The notes: a model not told the origin generated them from the sequence alone. A DNA stretch of 64,000 nt from Catenibacterium mitsuokai (GCF_025148785.1 NZ_CP102271.1:1211569-1275568), one strand, 5' to 3'. Positions 18,243-27,373 are shown, counted from the stretch's first letter. Program-made: numbers and translations.

Positions 18243-19190
18243 ATGTTGAAGGTATTACTTATTCCAGCTTTAGATGATTCAAATATTGAACTTATTAAAA
18301 AGTCATGTTCTGATATGAACCTTTTAAAGGTAAACAAAGATGATTTAACACAGGAAATGATTGATGAAGCAGATGTCATTGTAGGTAATCCACCAAGACA
18401 ATTTAACTTGAATAGACCTACACTTAAGGCATTATTGTTAAATAGTGCAGGTAATGATCAATTTCTTTTGCCAAATATCTTAAATAGACAAACACTTCTT
18501 ACAAATGCAAGTGGTAGCTATGGTCATGCCATCTGTGAACATATGATGGGAATGATCTTCAGCTTTAATAAGAATCTACGTTTTTATTATGATCGACAGA
18601 AAGAAGCAAGATGGACACCATTATTTACTGGTAGAGAAATTTATGGCTCAAATGTCTTATTGCTTGGAGTAGGGGATATCGGTACTGAATTTGCGAAAGT
18701 ATTAAAGGTACTTGGTGCCAATGTAACAGGACTAAGAAACTCTTATAAGGAACATCCTTATTGTGATAATATTATCACTTCTAAAGAATTACATGATGTA
18801 TTACCAAAGATGGATTATATTATTACTTCTTTACCAGCAACCAATGCAACATTCCATATGTTAAGCCATGATGAGTTTTCATTAATGAAAGAAGATGCTA
18901 TTGTATGTAATGTAGGTAGAGGTAGTGTGATTGATACTTATGCTTTATTAGAAGCATTAGACAATAAGTCTATTGGTGGGGCATTACTTGATGTTTTTGA
19001 AGAAGAACCATTACCAGCTGATTCACCATTATGGAAAAATCCGAGAGTCATGATTACACCGCATTGTTCTGGCGGGTACCATTGGAAGAGCGTACAGGAC
19101 TATTATACACAATTAGTCATTAGAAACCTCAATCACTTAAAGAACAAGGAACCATTAGAAAACCTTGTTAATAGAACAAAAGGCTATTAA
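18243..19190 (+). CDS. D-isomer-specific 2-hydroxyacid dehydrogenase
   Basis: This NAD(P)-dependent oxidoreductase shows the Rossmann motif GVGDIG (residues about 141-146). The catalytic set follows: Arg in NVGRGSVID, Glu in DVFEEEP and His in MITPHCSG. The length of 315 residues is normal. The exact substrate cannot be set from sequence. AGGGGGG lies before the ATG, and the gene follows the zinc-ribbon gene closely. Confidence 0.85.
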   Translation: MLKVLLIPALDDSNIELIKKSCSDMNLLKVNKDDLTQEMIDEADVIVGNPPRQFNLNRPTLKALLLNSAGNDQFLLPNILNRQTLLTNASGSYGHAICEHMMGMIFSFNKNLRFYYDRQKEARWTPLFTGREIYGSNVLLLGVGDIGTEFAKVLKVLGANVTGLRNSYKEHPYCDNIITSKELHDVLPKMDYIITSLPATNATFHMLSHDEFSLMKEDAIVCNVGRGSVIDTYALLEALDNKSIGGALLDVFEEEPLPADSPLWKNPRVMITPHCSGGYHWKSVQDYYTQLVIRNLNHLKNKEPLENLVNRTKGY

Positions 19191-19240
19191 TAATAGTAAA
19201 ATGGACCCTGTAAAAAGGATACGATAAAAAAGGAAATACG

Positions 19241-19268
19241 AATATCCTGTTCGTTTGAACAGGATATT
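19241..19268 (+). terminator. Hairpin, probable terminator
   Basis: AATATCCTGTTC and GAACAGGATATT are perfect 12-bp arms with a GTTT loop. The tail is AT-rich but has no clean T run. Confidence 0.6.
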
Positions 19269-19329
19269 TATTATATACACAAATATGTTAAGCAATATTC
19301 GAAAATATACAAAAATATAAATAAATGTG

Positions 19330-19358
19330 TTGACAATGAATGTGTTGTGATGTAACAT
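19330..19358 (+). promoter_or_regulatory. Promoter of the T-box leader
   Basis: TTGACA (19330-19335), 17 bp and TAACAT (19353-19358) lie just upstream of the conserved leader. Confidence 0.65.
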
Positions 19359-19371
19359 TCAGATAAACCTA

Positions 19372-19590
19372 AGAGCGGGAGATAAAACTTTGTAGAGGGC
19401 TGATAGAGAGCTGGGGATGCTGGAAACCTGGTAGTACCACAATGATAAATGGACCTGTGAGGGCGAGGGGGAAAGGCAACAAGTATCCTGAGACGTGATG
19501 CAAACGTTATAATGCAAAAATGTGTTAGCATTTATGAATCAAAAGGTGGCTTAAAGAGTAACATCTGTCTTTTGGGACAGGTGTTTTTTT
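19372..19590 (+). promoter_or_regulatory. T-box leader, tryptophan-specific
   Basis: The leader of the transporter operon has T-box parts in order: an AGAG/GCTGG-rich stem I, a specifier position TGG at 19450-19452 followed by ACC, and an AAGGTGGC antiterminator element whose UGGC bulge lies at 19547-19550. A terminator closes it (ACATCTGTC 19561-19569 with GGACAGGTGT 19575-19584 and a T run). UGG reads tryptophan, and the variable C of UGGC pairs with the discriminator G73 usual in bacterial tRNA-Trp, so two independent positions agree. Uncharged tRNA-Trp should allow read-through. The stem I structure is judged by eye. Confidence 0.8.
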
Positions 19591-19694
19591 ATTACCTGCT
19601 AACAAGTTGGGAGGAACTCATATGAAGCGATGGCGTCGTTGTTTGAATTGAATCAAAGAAAACAAAATTTATGAAAACGAAGAGGAACAGAACA

Positions 19695-20666
19695 ATGAAC
19701 AAATTATTAGGAACAGTATTAACTTCAGCATTAACAATTTCACTTTTAGCAGGATGTGGAACTTCTTCTAGTAATAAGAAGAAAGTAGGTATTATCCAAT
19801 TTATGGATCATACATCATTAAATGAGATCAAGGATTCATTCGATAAAGAAATGAAGACTCTTGGATATGATGATAAGAATATCGAATATACATTCAAGAA
19901 TGGTCAGGGTGACACAAATACTTGTGCAAGTATCGCCAATGATTTTGCCGGAAAGAATTTTGATTGTGTCATGGCAATTGCGACTCCTGCAGCACAGGCC
20001 GTTGCTAAACTTGCTACTAAGACACCCGTTGTATTTAGTGCAGTGACTGATCCTGTAGGTGCACAGTTAACGAGCTCATTAACTAAACCGGATAAGAATA
20101 TTACTGGTACAAGTGATGAGGTACAGGTTGATCAGATTATTGATAAGGCATTAGAAATCAATCCAAATACAAAAACAATTGGTATGCTTTATAATAAAGG
20201 TGAAGCCAACTCAGTGACTAATATTAAAAAGGCAAAAGCTTATTGTGCTAAGAAGAATATCAAGGTAGAAGAAGCAACAATTGCATCAGTCAATGAAGCA
20301 CAGAGTGCTGTCAATGTATTAAATAGTAAATATGATGCTATTTTTGCACCAAATGATAATACAGTTGCAAGTGCGATGAATGTAGTCAGTGATGCATGTA
20401 AGAAAGCAAACAAGCCTTTATATGTAGGCGCTGATTCAATGGTTAAAGATGGTGGTTTCTTAAGTGTTGGTATCGATTATAAAGAACTTGGTAAAGAAAC
20501 GGCTAAAATCGTTGATAAAGTATTAAAGGGTAATAAAGTAGAAAATATCCCAGTGAAAGTATTTAAGACAAACTTAAAAATCTATGTCAATACAACTACA
20601 AAAGATAAATTAGGTATTAAGTTACCAGAAAACATTACAAGCGATAGTAAATATACAGAAATCTAA
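19695..20666 (+). CDS. trpX: ABC transporter substrate-binding lipoprotein (TrpX type)
   Basis: The protein has a lipoprotein signal peptide ending in the lipobox LLAGC and then a periplasmic-binding fold of the ABC_sub_bind family, about 323 residues in all. ATG 19695 is preferred over ATG 19671 because AGAGGA lies eight bases upstream. It is the first gene after a tryptophan T-box and is followed by permease and ATPase genes, the layout of the predicted TrpXYZ tryptophan uptake system of Firmicutes. Substrate identity rests on the T-box. Confidence 0.8.
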   Translation: MNKLLGTVLTSALTISLLAGCGTSSSNKKKVGIIQFMDHTSLNEIKDSFDKEMKTLGYDDKNIEYTFKNGQGDTNTCASIANDFAGKNFDCVMAIATPAAQAVAKLATKTPVVFSAVTDPVGAQLTSSLTKPDKNITGTSDEVQVDQIIDKALEINPNTKTIGMLYNKGEANSVTNIKKAKAYCAKKNIKVEEATIASVNEAQSAVNVLNSKYDAIFAPNDNTVASAMNVVSDACKKANKPLYVGADSMVKDGGFLSVGIDYKELGKETAKIVDKVLKGNKVENIPVKVFKTNLKIYVNTTTKDKLGIKLPENITSDSKYTEI

Positions 20667-20675
20667 GGAGTTTTT

Positions 20676-21542
20676 ATGAATAGTACAGTTATTCTTGGAG
20701 CCCTAGAGTTAGGCGGCATATTTGCCGTCTTATCTCTAGGCTTATATATTAGTTTCAAAGTTTTGAATATTCCAGACTTGACAGTGGATGGAAGTTTTAC
20801 AACAGGATGTGCAGTGAGTGCTATGGTGGCAGTGGCTGGCTACCCAGTACTTGGTATGGTACTTGGATTTGTAGCAGGTGCGATTGCAGGAATGGTGACA
20901 GGTTTACTCATTACTAAGCTCAATATCAATGAAATCCTAGCCGGAATCCTTACACAGACTGCTTTATATTCAGTGAATCTACGTATTATGCATCAGACAC
21001 CAAATATCTCATTATTTAATCATAAGACAATCTTCAGCAGTACAACTCAGTTTGAACCTTATGATAAATTATTGATTATTGGTGTGATTGTGATAGTGAT
21101 TACCGTATTATTGAATTATTTCTTAAAGACACAGATGGGGCTTGCACTTAGAGCCTGTGGTGATAATGAAGCGATGGTACGTGCGAGCTCTATTGATACA
21201 GATAAGATGAAAATTATTGGTTTAGGACTTGCTAATGGACTAGTTGCTTTAAGTGGTGCTTTATTTACACAGCAGCAGGGCTATGCTGATATCACGAGTG
21301 GTATTGGTATGATGGTCATCGGACTTGCTTCTATTATTATTGGTTTGACATTCATTAAGAGTGATAAAGTGGCAGTATGTCTAGTTGGTACGATTGTAGG
21401 GGCTATCTTCTATCGTTTTGCCTTAACAATTGCCTTATACTTAGGTCTTCCTTCAGGAGACTTAAAGATCCTATCAGCATTTATTGTTGTGATTGCGATT
21501 TCTTCTGCAACACTCAAGAGGAGGTTCAAGAAACATGCTTAA
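20676..21542 (+). CDS. trpY: ABC transporter permease (TrpY type)
   Basis: This hydrophobic 288-residue protein has about eight membrane helices and belongs to the branched-chain/ribose-type permease family (BPD_transp_2). AAGGAG precedes its ATG nine bases after trpX, and its end overlaps trpZ by eight bases. It forms the channel of the T-box-controlled transporter. Confidence 0.8.
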   Translation: MNSTVILGALELGGIFAVLSLGLYISFKVLNIPDLTVDGSFTTGCAVSAMVAVAGYPVLGMVLGFVAGAIAGMVTGLLITKLNINEILAGILTQTALYSVNLRIMHQTPNISLFNHKTIFSSTTQFEPYDKLLIIGVIVIVITVLLNYFLKTQMGLALRACGDNEAMVRASSIDTDKMKIIGLGLANGLVALSGALFTQQQGYADITSGIGMMVIGLASIIIGLTFIKSDKVAVCLVGTIVGAIFYRFALTIALYLGLPSGDLKILSAFIVVIAISSATLKRRFKKHA

Positions 21543-22317
21543 TATAAAAGATTTAACAGTTATATTTAATGAAGGGACAGTCAATGAAAAGAAAGCTATT
21601 GATCATTTATCTCTTCATCTTGAACCAGGAGATTTTGTGACTATTATAGGGTCTAACGGTGCAGGGAAATCCACATTGTTTGGTGCTATCTCTGGGGCAG
21701 TAGAAACAAAAGAAGGAACAATTGTCTTAGATGATAAAGATATCACTCATGAAAAGGAATATGTGAGAAGCCGTACTATTGGTCGTTTATTCCAGGATCC
21801 TTTGAGAGGAACAGCCCCTTCAATGACAATTGAAGAAAACTTATCTTTAGCTTATCAAAGAGGAAAACATTTCTCACTTACACCATTTACTCATAAACAC
21901 CATGATGTCTTTGTAAATGCATTAAAGGATTTAGATATAGGCTTAGAAGACCGTTTAACAACTAAGGTAGGTACTTTATCTGGAGGACAAAGACAAGCCC
22001 TCACACTATTAATGGCAACTTTAGTTAAACCACAATTACTTTTATTGGATGAACATACTGCTGCACTTGATCCTGCAACATCTATCAAGGTGATGAAATT
22101 ATCTGAAAGAATTGCGAAAGAACATCATATTACCACTATGATGATCACCCATGATATGGAAGATGCTCTTAAATACGGTAATAGAATCCTGATGATGAAG
22201 GATGGAAAAATCATTGCGGATATTGATGAAGAAACTAAAAAGAAAATGACTGTCGAAGAACTTGTAAGAAAATTTACTGAAACAGGAGAAGCGAATGACC
22301 GCGTTCTTCTTCACTAG
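21535..22317 (+). CDS. trpZ: ABC transporter ATP-binding protein (TrpZ type)
   Basis: The ATPase has Walker A (GSNGAGKST), the Q-loop, the signature LSGGQRQ, Walker B (LLLLDEH) and the switch His (ITHD), in about 260 residues. ATG 21535 follows AGGAGG and overlaps the permease end. It energises the TrpXYZ-like transporter. A terminator begins at the stop codon. Confidence 0.85.
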   Translation: MLNIKDLTVIFNEGTVNEKKAIDHLSLHLEPGDFVTIIGSNGAGKSTLFGAISGAVETKEGTIVLDDKDITHEKEYVRSRTIGRLFQDPLRGTAPSMTIEENLSLAYQRGKHFSLTPFTHKHHDVFVNALKDLDIGLEDRLTTKVGTLSGGQRQALTLLMATLVKPQLLLLDEHTAALDPATSIKVMKLSERIAKEHHITTMMITHDMEDALKYGNRILMMKDGKIIADIDEETKKKMTVEELVRKFTETGEANDRVLLH

Positions 22318-22339
22318 ACAAGGATGATCCTTGTCTTTT
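22316..22339 (+). terminator. Terminator of the trpXYZ operon
   Basis: AGACAAGGAT and ATCCTTGTCT form a 10-bp stem around one base, followed by TTTT. The very tight loop means the top pairs must open, but the stem is strong. Confidence 0.8.
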
Positions 22340-22349
22340 ATAATGCATG

Positions 22350-22372
22350 AAAAAAGCAGACTGAAGTCTGCT
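22350..22372 (-). terminator. Terminator of the RpiR-like gene
   Basis: Read on the minus strand, AGCAGACT and AGTCTGCT form a stem followed by a T run (A run on the plus strand at 22350-22355). It abuts the stop of the minus-strand gene. Confidence 0.8.
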
Positions 22373-23118
22373 TAGAGGTAGTATTGTTGGAAATAACGTA
22401 ATCTGATTAAGTCACAGATTGACATGATCTGGTAGTTGAAATCAATTGAATCAAACTTACCTGGTACATAGATTACTGTTGTATTTCCATTAAAACATGA
22501 CTGTGTATATTTACGGTTCTGCGTGATGAGTAATGAATATGCCTTTTCAAAGCTGCAATTATCATATTTCTTCATTTCTTCTAGACTACGTCCTGTAGCA
22601 CTCACAAAGATGACAACATCATCTTCATTAAATTGAATAGGATCATACTTATGATAATGGATAAATGGACGTCCAAAAGAAATCATATCTGTCTGTAACT
22701 CTACGGCAATAGAACAAGGATATAAACCACCAAAGATAATAATACGTTTTGCTTTATAGAAATGTTCACAGATAGAAGTAATCGTGTTCGCAAGTACTTC
22801 TTCGTCCATTGCCTTGTCCATCTTCGCTAAGAATTTCTGAGGAGTTTCTCCAAATAATCTGACACGAATCTGATTCAAACGTAACTGATGATCAGCTTCT
22901 AATTTAAAACGGAAATCTTCATAAGTAGAGAATCCAAATGATAATAAGAAGCTATAAAGTTCTTCTTTTCTAAAAGCACCTTTATCTAAGAATTCTTCTT
23001 CAGACATTTCAAATATATCTAGATAGTTAAAGATAATGAAATTGCATATTTTATAATAGTAATCATTCTGCATCGCACCATTTAAATAAGTCAATATTCT
23101 ACTAAGTAACAAGCCCAT
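22372..23118 (-). CDS. RpiR/MurR-family regulator with SIS domain
   Basis: The N-terminal region (residues about 1-75) has the helical pattern of an RpiR HTH domain. The C-terminal part carries a SIS phosphosugar-binding domain (IIIFGGLYPCSIAVELQTDM and VVIFVSATGRSLEEM). Such proteins regulate sugar-phosphate genes, but no sugar operon lies next to it. ATG 23118 lies downstream of AAGGGG; GTG 23127 is too near that site. Confidence 0.7.
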   Translation of the reverse strand: MGLLLSRILTYLNGAMQNDYYYKICNFIIFNYLDIFEMSEEEFLDKGAFRKEELYSFLLSFGFSTYEDFRFKLEADHQLRLNQIRVRLFGETPQKFLAKMDKAMDEEVLANTITSICEHFYKAKRIIIFGGLYPCSIAVELQTDMISFGRPFIHYHKYDPIQFNEDDVVIFVSATGRSLEEMKKYDNCSFEKAYSLLITQNRKYTQSCFNGNTTVIYVPGKFDSIDFNYQIMSICDLIRLRYFQQYYL

Positions 23119-23227
23119 TATATTCACGCCCCTTTTGGAATATTATATCATAGTTGTAATAATCTTTAGAAATAATTTTGTATTATGTTTTATTTTGTTT
23201 ATAATGTAGAAAAAGGAGGCATATTTT

Positions 23228-23512
23228 ATGCGTATTAAAGAACTACCATTAAGTGATATTCACTTTATTCCGTCAGAATATACAGATCATCTCTATCATT
23301 CTATTATTAGAATCGGTTTCTCTTTTCCTATTAAGGTCAAAGAAACAGGCTGTGGCTATTTGTGTGTAGATGGCAATAAGAGATTAACTGCTTTACGCGA
23401 TATTTTAGAAAAAGATCCTTCATATAAAAGAGGAGATAAAGTCAAGGTGATTGTAGTCAATAGTACTGATAATCGTTCGAATGACTGTTCTCGTGGAAGG
23501 AATACTCATTAA
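23228..23512 (+). CDS. Small ParB/sulfiredoxin-fold protein
   Basis: This 94-residue protein consists of the ParB N-terminal fold with the core motif VDGNKRLTAL and the tail RSNDCSRGRNTH, but no HTH. It is therefore not a chromosome-partition ParB. A promoter (TTGTAT 23178-23183, 16 bp, TATAAT 23200-23205) and AAAGGAGG precede it. The stop overlaps the next ATG (TAATG), so it is coupled to the pseudouridine synthase. Function is unknown; nucleotide hydrolysis as in other ParB-fold enzymes is possible. Confidence 0.65.
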   Translation: MRIKELPLSDIHFIPSEYTDHLYHSIIRIGFSFPIKVKETGCGYLCVDGNKRLTALRDILEKDPSYKRGDKVKVIVVNSTDNRSNDCSRGRNTH

Positions 23513-24216
23513 TGAGACTGATAGACATATTTGTATTAAATAAATGCGGAAGTAAGAAACAGGCGAAGAAGGCCATTAAAAAGGGACTGATACAAGTCAA
23601 CAATGAAATAGTTGATGAAGACATGGACATAACTGATGAAACAGTTATTTATGATTCTAAGATTCTTGATCCTCATCCCTTGAAATACTATATCATTCAT
23701 AAACCATCAGGCTATGTATGTGCCAATAAGGATTCTCATGATCCCTGTCTTATTAGCTTGCTTCCAGATGATAACCTTCATTATGTGGGGAGATTAGACC
23801 GTAATACAACGGGTCTAGTCATTTTGACTAATGATTTGAAATTAAGAAAAAGACTCACTCTTCCTGAATTTCATATACCTAGAACCTATGCCTTTACTTG
23901 TTTAAATCCTTTAAAGGATATAACACCTTTTAAAGAAGGTATTACTATTGATGGAGATGTAAAATGTTTACCTGCAATAGTAGAAATGACAAGTGAATAT
24001 GAAGGTGTCATCACTTTAGAAGAAGGACGTTATCATGAAATAAAGAAGATGTTCCTTTCTCTTAATAATAAGATTACATCACTTCATCGCATTATGTATG
24101 GAGATATCTCGTTAGGTGATCTTCCAAGTGGTACATATAGAACTCTCACTCAAGAAGAAATCAATCATTTAAAAGACATTACTAGGAGGCAGTTATGCAA
24201 TATATCAAAGAAATAG
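23512..24216 (+). CDS. rsuA: RsuA-family 16S rRNA pseudouridine synthase
   Basis: An N-terminal S4 RNA-binding domain (residues about 1-55) precedes the synthase domain, with the catalytic Asp in YVGRLDRNTTGLVILTND. The family modifies U516 of 16S rRNA. The length of 234 residues is normal. Its start overlaps the ParB-fold gene and its end overlaps the Smr gene, so all are one operon. Confidence 0.85.
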   Translation: MRLIDIFVLNKCGSKKQAKKAIKKGLIQVNNEIVDEDMDITDETVIYDSKILDPHPLKYYIIHKPSGYVCANKDSHDPCLISLLPDDNLHYVGRLDRNTTGLVILTNDLKLRKRLTLPEFHIPRTYAFTCLNPLKDITPFKEGITIDGDVKCLPAIVEMTSEYEGVITLEEGRYHEIKKMFLSLNNKITSLHRIMYGDISLGDLPSGTYRTLTQEEINHLKDITRRQLCNISKK

Positions 24217-24425
24217 ATATACATGGCTATACCCAGCAGGAAGCACGTAAGATGATCGATGCAGCTTTAAAGAAACCTGATGCATTGACTTTAAGAATCA
24301 TCCATGGATATAATCAAGGACAGACTTTAGGTCAGATGGTGAGAAAAAGATATCGCAGTCATCCTCACGTACAAAGAATAGAATTATCTATGAATCCAGG
24401 TATTACAGATATTATTACAAAATAA
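24195..24425 (+). CDS. Stand-alone Smr-domain protein
   Basis: A 76-residue protein with the Smr hallmarks: the IDIHGYTQQEARKMI start and IIHGYNQGQTLGQMVRK in the middle. The family comprises nucleic-acid nickases and RNases such as the C terminus of MutS2. This one is only the Smr domain. AGGAGGC precedes the ATG, which lies 22 bases inside the upstream gene. Confidence 0.8.
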   Translation: MQYIKEIDIHGYTQQEARKMIDAALKKPDALTLRIIHGYNQGQTLGQMVRKRYRSHPHVQRIELSMNPGITDIITK

Positions 24426-24436
24426 AGGAGTTAACT

Positions 24437-25843
24437 ATGACAAAAGATGTATTAGACTATTTTAAAACTATTTGTAGTATTCCTCATCCTTCAGGACATG
24501 AAGAATTACTAGGCAACTATATAGAAGAATTTGCACAGAATAATGAACTTGATTATGCAAGAAATGAAATAGGGGACATTATTATTTATAAGGAAGCTAC
24601 GCCTGGTTACGCAGATCATGCACCTATTTTACTACAGGGTCATATGGATATGGTAGCTGAAAAAGAGGAAGATAGTAACCATGACTTCCTCACTGATCCT
24701 TTAGAAATCTATGAAGAAGATGGTTATTTACATGCAACAAAAACAACTTTAGGAGCAGATGATGGTGTGGCAGTGGCTATCATGCTCGCTTTATTAAGTG
24801 ATAATAGCTTTAAACATCCTCGTTTAGAATGTTTATTTACTGTTCAGGAAGAAACAACTATGGATGGTATTACTCATGTAGATAAGGATTGGATTCATGC
24901 TCGCAAGATGATTTCTTTAGATGGTGATGTAGTAGGAGAAACAAGTGTTTCTTCTGCAGGTGGCGTTCAGTTAACTATTAGAAAGAATGCGACATTTGTA
25001 GAATCTCATGATCAGGGATATAAGTTCTATGTAAAAGGGTTATTAGGTGTTCATTCTGGTGATGCGATTAAAGAAGGTAGAGGGAATGCGATTAAGATTG
25101 CAGGACTTGTACTAAAAGCATGTTTGGATAATGGTTTTGATATCCGTTTCTCTTCACTTAATGCAGGACAGAAGGCCAATGCAATCTGTAGAGAAGGTTT
25201 ATTTACTTTCCAGTCTACAAGCAATAAAGAAGAATTGAAGGCTTTTATTCATGAAAGAATGGAAGAACAGAAAGCTCTTTATCCATTAGAACCTTTAGAT
25301 TATACATTAGAAGAAGAACAGAGTGGTCATGTAATCTTAGATAGTGATGCACTTATTCATTTCCTTGCGTTATGTCCATATGGTGTAGAAAAGTATTCTT
25401 ATTACTTCAATCATTTCCCAGTTCTTTCTTTGAATTTGGGGATTATGGAAACAACAGAAAAGGCTGTAGAACTTATTCTGTTATTACGTAGTGAGAATGA
25501 AATCAATCTTAAACTACTTGTAAATGAAGTCGAAACATTGGCTTCTTTATTTGGCTTAAGTGTGACACCATCAGATGAATATTATGGTTGGAGCTATGAT
25601 CCTGATTCTCAGTTACGTAAGTCTTACAAGGAAGCTTATAAAAAAGCATATGATAAAGAACTCAAAGAAGTACCGACTCATGGTGGATTAGAAACAGGTT
25701 ATATGAGTCGAATATTTCCAGATATGGATATTGTGACTATGGGACCAAACTGTATTGATATTCATACACCACAGGAAAGATTAGAAATCAAGACACTTTA
25801 TGAAGTCCATGAATTTTTAAAGAATTGGCTAGGAGAATTATAA
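24437..25843 (+). CDS. pepD: Aminoacyl-histidine dipeptidase (M20, PepD)
   Basis: This cytosolic zinc dipeptidase of 468 residues belongs to family M20C. Metal-site segments are visible: LLQGHMDMVAE, LGADDGVAVA, FTVQEET and the C-terminal THGGLETGYMSR. It hydrolyses Xaa-His and other dipeptides for amino-acid recovery. AAAGGAG precedes the ATG, and the stop overlaps the rlmD start (TAATG). Confidence 0.9.
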   Translation: MTKDVLDYFKTICSIPHPSGHEELLGNYIEEFAQNNELDYARNEIGDIIIYKEATPGYADHAPILLQGHMDMVAEKEEDSNHDFLTDPLEIYEEDGYLHATKTTLGADDGVAVAIMLALLSDNSFKHPRLECLFTVQEETTMDGITHVDKDWIHARKMISLDGDVVGETSVSSAGGVQLTIRKNATFVESHDQGYKFYVKGLLGVHSGDAIKEGRGNAIKIAGLVLKACLDNGFDIRFSSLNAGQKANAICREGLFTFQSTSNKEELKAFIHERMEEQKALYPLEPLDYTLEEEQSGHVILDSDALIHFLALCPYGVEKYSYYFNHFPVLSLNLGIMETTEKAVELILLLRSENEINLKLLVNEVETLASLFGLSVTPSDEYYGWSYDPDSQLRKSYKEAYKKAYDKELKEVPTHGGLETGYMSRIFPDMDIVTMGPNCIDIHTPQERLEIKTLYEVHEFLKNWLGEL

Positions 25844-27282
25844 TGAAATGTGATATAGCGAAAAAATGTGGAAGCTGTCAGTTTATTAATCAAGGATATG
25901 TTAAGTCTTTAGAATATAAGAATGAAGAATGTAAGAAGATCTTTAAGGATTTAAAGGTCAATGTACACCCCGTCTCTGGGATGGAAGATCCTTATTACTA
26001 TCGTAATAAGACAATTATTGCGTTTGATAAGACTTATAACTATGGTTTATATGAAGAGAATTCTCATCGTATTATTCCTTATAAATCTTGTCTCATTCAT
26101 GATCAGGAAACAGATGCAATTATTAGTAAAATAGCTATACTATTTAGAAAGTATAGAGTTTCTATTTATGATCCACAAAGAAGAAGAGGGGAAATTAGAC
26201 ATATTCTTATTAGACGTGCAGTCAAGACAAATCAGACATTAGTTGTCATTGTTTCTAATGAAGCTATCTTCAAAGGTTCTAAGAACTTCTGTAATCAGCT
26301 TGTAAAAGCTTTTCCTTCTATTAAGAGTATTGTCTTAAATACAAATAAGAGACAGACAAGTATTGTATTAGGTGAACAGGAAAAGGTTCTTTTTGGGAAA
26401 GGGTTTATTGTAGATGAACTATGTGGAATGACTTTTAAGATTTCTCCACGTTCTTTCTATCAGATCAACCATGATCAATGTGAAGCATTATATAGTAAGG
26501 CGTTATCTCTTATTACAGTCAAGGATCCTAAAATCATGGATACATATTGTGGCATTGGGACAATAGGTCTTATTGCGAGCAAGAATGCGAAACAGGTTAT
26601 TGGTGTAGAACTTAATAAGGATGCCGTGAAGGATGCAAAACTGAATAAAACTTTTAATAAGGTTGAAAATATCAAGTTTATTCAGGGGGATGCGACTGAA
26701 TTCATGGTAGAAGCAGCAAAACAGAAAGTAGATGTAGATGTGATTATTATGGATCCACCAAGAAGTGGTTCTACTGAAACATTTATTAAAGCAGCTGTTT
26801 CTTTAAAGCCAAAAGAAATAGTTTATGTTTCTTGTGATCCTCATACACAGGTAAGAGATTTAAAGTTATTTAGAAAATTAGGATATGACTTTAAGGATGT
26901 ATATCCTTATGATATGTTTCCATTTACGAGCCACGTGGAGACGGTAGTACTGCTTTCCCACAAAAAGCCAGACAGTCATATCAACATAAAAGTGGAGTTT
27001 GGCGAGGGTGAGGGTAAAGTTCCGTTAAAAGCAATCGCTGAAAGAGCAGAAGCCTATAAGCCGAAAGAGCGAGTCACCTACAAAATGATAAAGGAGTACA
27101 TAGAAGCGAAGTATGGCTTCAAAGTACATACCGCATATATCGCAGAGGTTAAGAGAGATTTAGGTTTGCCGATGTATGATGCTCCAAATGCGGTAGAGGA
27201 ATTAAAAAATCCGAGAAAACATCCAACAGCGGAAAAAGTAGAAGCAATCAAAGATGCTTTGAAGTATTTTGAGGTAATCTAA
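25843..27282 (+). CDS. rlmD: 23S rRNA uracil-5-methyltransferase RlmD/RumA, C terminus rebuilt by the ICE
   Basis: The enzyme methylates 23S rRNA uracil. Cysteines of the iron-sulfur motif (Cys3, Cys9, Cys12) open the protein, DTYCGIGTIGL binds SAM, Cys331 in YVSCDPH is the nucleophile and Glu366 in HVETVV the catalytic base. The native family ends a few residues after this Glu. Here the frame continues for about 110 residues into ICE sequence, with a charged helical domain (GFKVHTAYIAEVKRDLGLP is its core). Base composition changes sharply at about 26,930. The catalytic part is intact, so activity is probably kept. ATG 25843 overlaps the pepD stop, with AGGAGA upstream. Confidence 0.9.
   Translation: MKCDIAKKCGSCQFINQGYVKSLEYKNEECKKIFKDLKVNVHPVSGMEDPYYYRNKTIIAFDKTYNYGLYEENSHRIIPYKSCLIHDQETDAIISKIAILFRKYRVSIYDPQRRRGEIRHILIRRAVKTNQTLVVIVSNEAIFKGSKNFCNQLVKAFPSIKSIVLNTNKRQTSIVLGEQEKVLFGKGFIVDELCGMTFKISPRSFYQINHDQCEALYSKALSLITVKDPKIMDTYCGIGTIGLIASKNAKQVIGVELNKDAVKDAKLNKTFNKVENIKFIQGDATEFMVEAAKQKVDVDVIIMDPPRSGSTETFIKAAVSLKPKEIVYVSCDPHTQVRDLKLFRKLGYDFKDVYPYDMFPFTSHVETVVLLSHKKPDSHINIKVEFGEGEGKVPLKAIAERAEAYKPKERVTYKMIKEYIEAKYGFKVHTAYIAEVKRDLGLPMYDAPNAVEELKNPRKHPTAEKVEAIKDALKYFEVI
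26930..26960 (+). other. Probable ICE attachment site (left junction) in rlmD
   Basis: The segment encoding SHVETVVLLS holds CACGTGGAG (26932-26940). The rlmD/rumA 3' end with this motif is a known integration site of Firmicute ICEs. Chromosomal AT-rich codons precede it and GC-rich ICE sequence follows. The exact crossover cannot be fixed without the right end. Confidence 0.65.
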
Positions 27283-27285
27283 ACG

Positions 27286-27329
27286 GATAAGCGTATCATT
27301 AGAAATAGTGGTACGCTTATTTTTTTTCG
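27286..27329 (+). terminator. Terminator after the extended rlmD
   Basis: AAGCGTA pairs with TACGCTT across a 16-base loop and is followed by ATTTTTTTT. It separates rlmD from ICE transcription. Confidence 0.75.
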
Positions 27330-27344
27330 CTCAAATTTGCACCT

Positions 27345-27373
27345 TTGAACAGTTTTGGGCTTCTATATATAAT
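27345..27373 (+). promoter_or_regulatory. First ICE promoter
   Basis: TTGAAC (27345-27350), a 17-bp spacer and TATAAT (27368-27373) stand ahead of the small gene at 27,399. Confidence 0.7.

Noticed and set aside
19155-19531. Minus-strand frames opposite the T-box leader
   Set aside because: The region is fully explained by a promoter, T-box RNA and terminator on the plus strand.
23228-23512. Chromosome-partition ParB
   Set aside because: Only the ParB-fold core is present, with no HTH, no ParA neighbour and a length of 94 residues.
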